Assembly (NCBI GenBank): GCA_023432025.1
Contig: JAEYVE010000008.1
Location: 1 to 17,394 of the forward strand
Reading direction: 5' to 3'
DNA length: 17,394 nt
Source: Pseudomonadota bacterium
Lineage (GTDB): Bacteria > Myxococcota_A > Polyangia > Polyangiales > Polyangiaceae
The notes beneath the pieces were generated by a model. The model was given only the letters and a program-made list of their open reading frames with translations. It did not search any database and was not told the DNA's origin. The position numbers and the translations under genes are program-made. Numbering within the stretch: position 1 is the stretch's first letter; every line of letters begins with the position of its first letter. Of the stretch, positions 16,995 to 17,394 are shown piece after piece.

Positions 16995-17185
16995 GCTCCC
17001 GAGTCTCCCGAGCGCTGTGCACTGCCGTGTTTCGCTCGCGTCGCCGGCGGAAAACGAACGACGGGCGCGGCGCCGTACGGTTACGCCCAGGTTTCCAAGG
17101 CCGCGTCCCCCTTGTGGCCCGAAGTTGCGGCCGTCATAGTCCCGGCGCCGCGGCAGAGGAAACGCCGCGGAAAACGAAGACAGCC

Positions 17186-17394
17186 ATGGCCGCACCCGAA
17201 CAGTTCGAAAACGTCACCGCCGTAACGCTCGCCAACGTCTACTTCGACGGAAAAGTCGTCAGCCACACGCTGGTCTTCGCCGACGGCTCCAAGAAGACGC
17301 TCGGCCTCATTTTCCCGGGCAGCTTTTCGTTCAATACCGGCGCGCCCGAGCGCATGGACATCACCGCGGGCAGCTGCACGGTGCGCTTGAAGGG
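17186..17394 (+). CDS. ppnP: Pyrimidine/purine nucleoside phosphorylase PpnP (DUF1255), 3' end outside window
   Basis: The first 69 codons are present. ANVYFDGKVVSHTLVFADG (15-33), KKTLGLIFPGSFSFNTGAPERMDITAGSC (36-64) and TVRLKG match the single-cupin PpnP/YaiE family, which phosphorolyses several nucleosides to free base and ribose-1-phosphate. The family is about 95-105 residues, so roughly one third is missing. ATG 17186 agrees with the family N-terminus; only a weak GAAGAC precedes it. It diverges from the sigma-54 activator across 191 bp, with no clear promoter on either side. A functional link to the nitrate-type operon is not evident. Confidence 0.85.
   Translation, partial: MAAPEQFENVTAVTLANVYFDGKVVSHTLVFADGSKKTLGLIFPGSFSFNTGAPERMDITAGSCTVRLK

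Noticed and set aside
17112..17140. Promoter-like elements before ppnP: TGGCCC-N4-TTGC resembling sigma-54, and TTGTGG-N17-CATAGT resembling sigma-70.
   Set aside because: The sigma-54-like site has one mismatch and is one base short between GG and GC, which normally abolishes activity. The sigma-70-like pair matches only 3/6 and 4/6.

Overview
The window is about two-thirds G+C. It has strongly GC-biased third codon positions, Gly/Ser-linkered VWA and DUF3105 lipoproteins, a Hanks-type Ser/Thr kinase and a NifA-like sigma-54 activator. Together these suggest a predatory or soil Myxococcota (Polyangiales-like) chromosome. That placement is an inference from gene style; no rRNA or marker gene is present. 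No mobile element, CRISPR array or tRNA was seen.

Left part (1-5160): a partial DUF3105 lipoprotein gene (minus) diverges from a VWA lipoprotein gene (plus), followed by a compact stand-alone Ser/Thr kinase (plus). A 24-bp tandem duplication fills the convergent gap before a seven-helix membrane protein of unknown function (minus). Next is a dicarboxylate/glutamate:cation symporter (minus) with an unusual NQNGT motif.

Centre (5383-12418): phosphoenolpyruvate synthase (ppsA) and a membrane H+-pyrophosphatase (hppA) lie in tandem on the plus strand, and a strong intrinsic terminator closes hppA. The pyrophosphatase carries the K+-independence lysine but has a divergent DxxxD/EDD region, like the described 'evolutionarily divergent' H+-PPase subfamily. 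A hypothetical protein (minus) and an atypical SDR oxidoreductase (plus) then diverge.

Right part (12457-17394): this is the most interesting section. A NifA-like sigma-54 activator gene (GAF, AAA+ with GAFTGA, Fis-type HTH) lies upstream of a three-gene operon on the same strand: a HemD-like uroporphyrinogen-III synthase domain protein, an NrtC-type ATPase and an NrtD-type ATPase. The 358-bp gap holds a consensus-perfect -24/-12 promoter (TTGGCAC-N5-TTGC) facing the operon. About 90-130 bp further upstream are two identical-format palindromes, CGACA-N4-TGTCG, 31 bp (three helical turns) apart: the expected layout of tandem enhancer sites for the adjacent activator. The operon therefore reads as a sigma-54-controlled nitrate/nitrite-type uptake module whose permease and binding protein are not in the window. 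The two ATPases have complementary defects (H-loop Asn in one, LSSGM signature in the other) that predict one degenerate and one canonical ATP site. Diverging from the activator, the window ends inside ppnP (DUF1255 nucleoside phosphorylase).
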